NCBI RefSeq assembly: GCF_020544405.1
Contig: NZ_CP065410.1
Coordinates: 6,105,501 to 6,169,500, forward strand
Direction: 5' to 3'
Source of the DNA: Pseudomonas sp. IAC-BECa141
Lineage (GTDB): Bacteria; Pseudomonadota; Gammaproteobacteria; Pseudomonadales; Pseudomonadaceae
Length of the DNA: 64,000 bases
The position numbers and the translations under genes were made by a program. How positions within the stretch are numbered: position 1 is the stretch's first letter; every line of letters begins with the position of its first letter. The notes under the pieces were generated by a model. It searched no databases. It saw nothing but the letters and a program-made list of their open reading frames with translations, and was not told where the DNA came from. This document shows, in pieces, positions 63,652-64,000 of this stretch.

Positions 63652-64000
63652 TCAGTCCGACGCCTTCAGTTTCAGCAGCGGCTCCTGAAAACGCAGCAGC
63701 CGGCCAGCATTGCCCAGCACCAGCAGCGTGCTCAGGTTGTGCAGCAATGCAGCGATCATCGCGCCCGCCGCACCGAGCCAGCCGAAGGCCGCGAATACCA
63801 CGATGGCCAGCGTCCAGCCCAGGCCGATGATCACGTTCACCTGCAAGGTTTTCCGGCACTGACGACTCAGGCGCACACAGGTGCCAAGCCGACGCAGGTC
63901 ACTGCCGATCAGCACGATGTCGGCTGACGCCAACGCAATGTCCGCGCCGCCCGCGCCCATCGCCACCCCGACGACACCTGCCTTGAGCGCCAGCGAATCG
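63652..64000 (-). CDS. Heavy-metal P-type ATPase (P1B), C-terminal part
   Basis: The last 115 residues of a cation-transporting ATPase that continues beyond the right edge. DSLALKAGVVGVAMGAGGADIALASADIVL is the end of the hinge motif GDGxNDxxAL and the following P-domain strand (quoted in part). Two final helices follow (VNVIIGLGWTLAIVVFAAFGWLG; AMIAALLHNLSTLLVLGNAGRLL). HNLSTLLVLGN with the conserved His-Asn is typical of zinc/cadmium or copper exporters. The metal cannot be assigned from this piece. Confidence 0.88.
   Translation of the reverse strand, partial: DSLALKAGVVGVAMGAGGADIALASADIVLIGSDLRRLGTCVRLSRQCRKTLQVNVIIGLGWTLAIVVFAAFGWLGAAGAMIAALLHNLSTLLVLGNAGRLLRFQEPLLKLKASD

Overview
The window is a high-GC chromosomal segment from a Pseudomonas, most likely the P. 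fluorescens/koreensis group. The gene content supports this: an enlarged PstC next to PstS, split pyruvate carboxylase with a divergent LysR gene, the acetylpolyamine amidohydrolase/PotF pair, a DUF6543-type giant protein, and the ZigA-AmiA-FolE2-gammaCA-PyrC zinc-limitation block. Two Pseudomonas-style REPIN repeats are also present. I see no rRNA, tRNA, CRISPR array, insertion sequence or prophage. Both window edges cut genes (pstC at the left, a P-type ATPase at the right).

Layout. 1-3.6 kb: phosphate uptake (pstC partial, pstS with a Pho box), a REPIN and an MHS-type transporter. 4-8 kb: thioesterase, hexose-6-P mutarotase, small envelope proteins and the purEK operon. 8.2-13.7 kb: LysR regulator, aspA, an alanine/glycine:cation symporter and asparaginase, all amino-acid (Asp/Asn) metabolism. 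13.8-14.6 kb: an AT-rich patch with an orphan gene. 14.6-17.8 kb: AraC regulator plus aphA-potF-like polyamine genes. 18-22.6 kb: one 1537-residue toxin-like protein. 22.6-26 kb: MocR regulator divergent from a PaiB-like protein and two GNATs. 26-32.5 kb: an accessory block with a HipA kinase, its HTH partner encoded downstream, a four-operator control region, and two related autotransporters. 32.6-37.2 kb: pycB-pycA, LysR regulator and a small protein. 37.4-44.2 kb: RpiR regulator, GGDEF/EAL protein, uvrD, EamA protein. 44.4-49.8 kb: Tim44-like protein, SMI1/KNR4 protein, cation:proton antiporter, thioesterase, pdxY, DUF3301.

49.8-60.1 kb is a zinc-starvation island. It holds two COG0523 GTPases (one frameshifted), a DUF1826 protein, small exported proteins, a periplasmic amidase, zinc-sparing folate and pyrimidine enzymes (FolE2, PyrC paralogue), a gamma-carbonic anhydrase-like protein and a complete metal ABC importer. 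Two near-perfect Zur-type palindromes (53174-53188 and 54877-54891) sit in its two divergent promoter regions. It ends with DUF3617, cardiolipin synthase and cyclopropane synthase genes.

The observations I rate highest are: four copies of a TGCA-N6-TGCA operator phased 42/42/41 bp upstream of hipA; a tandem array of consensus DnaA boxes (TTATCCACA) embedded in the linker codons of the MocR gene; the zinc island with its Gln-for-His substitution in the PyrC paralogue; a single-base frameshift in the first GTPase exactly at its CxCC motif; and an autotransporter paralogue whose passenger has been replaced by a Pro-rich stretch.
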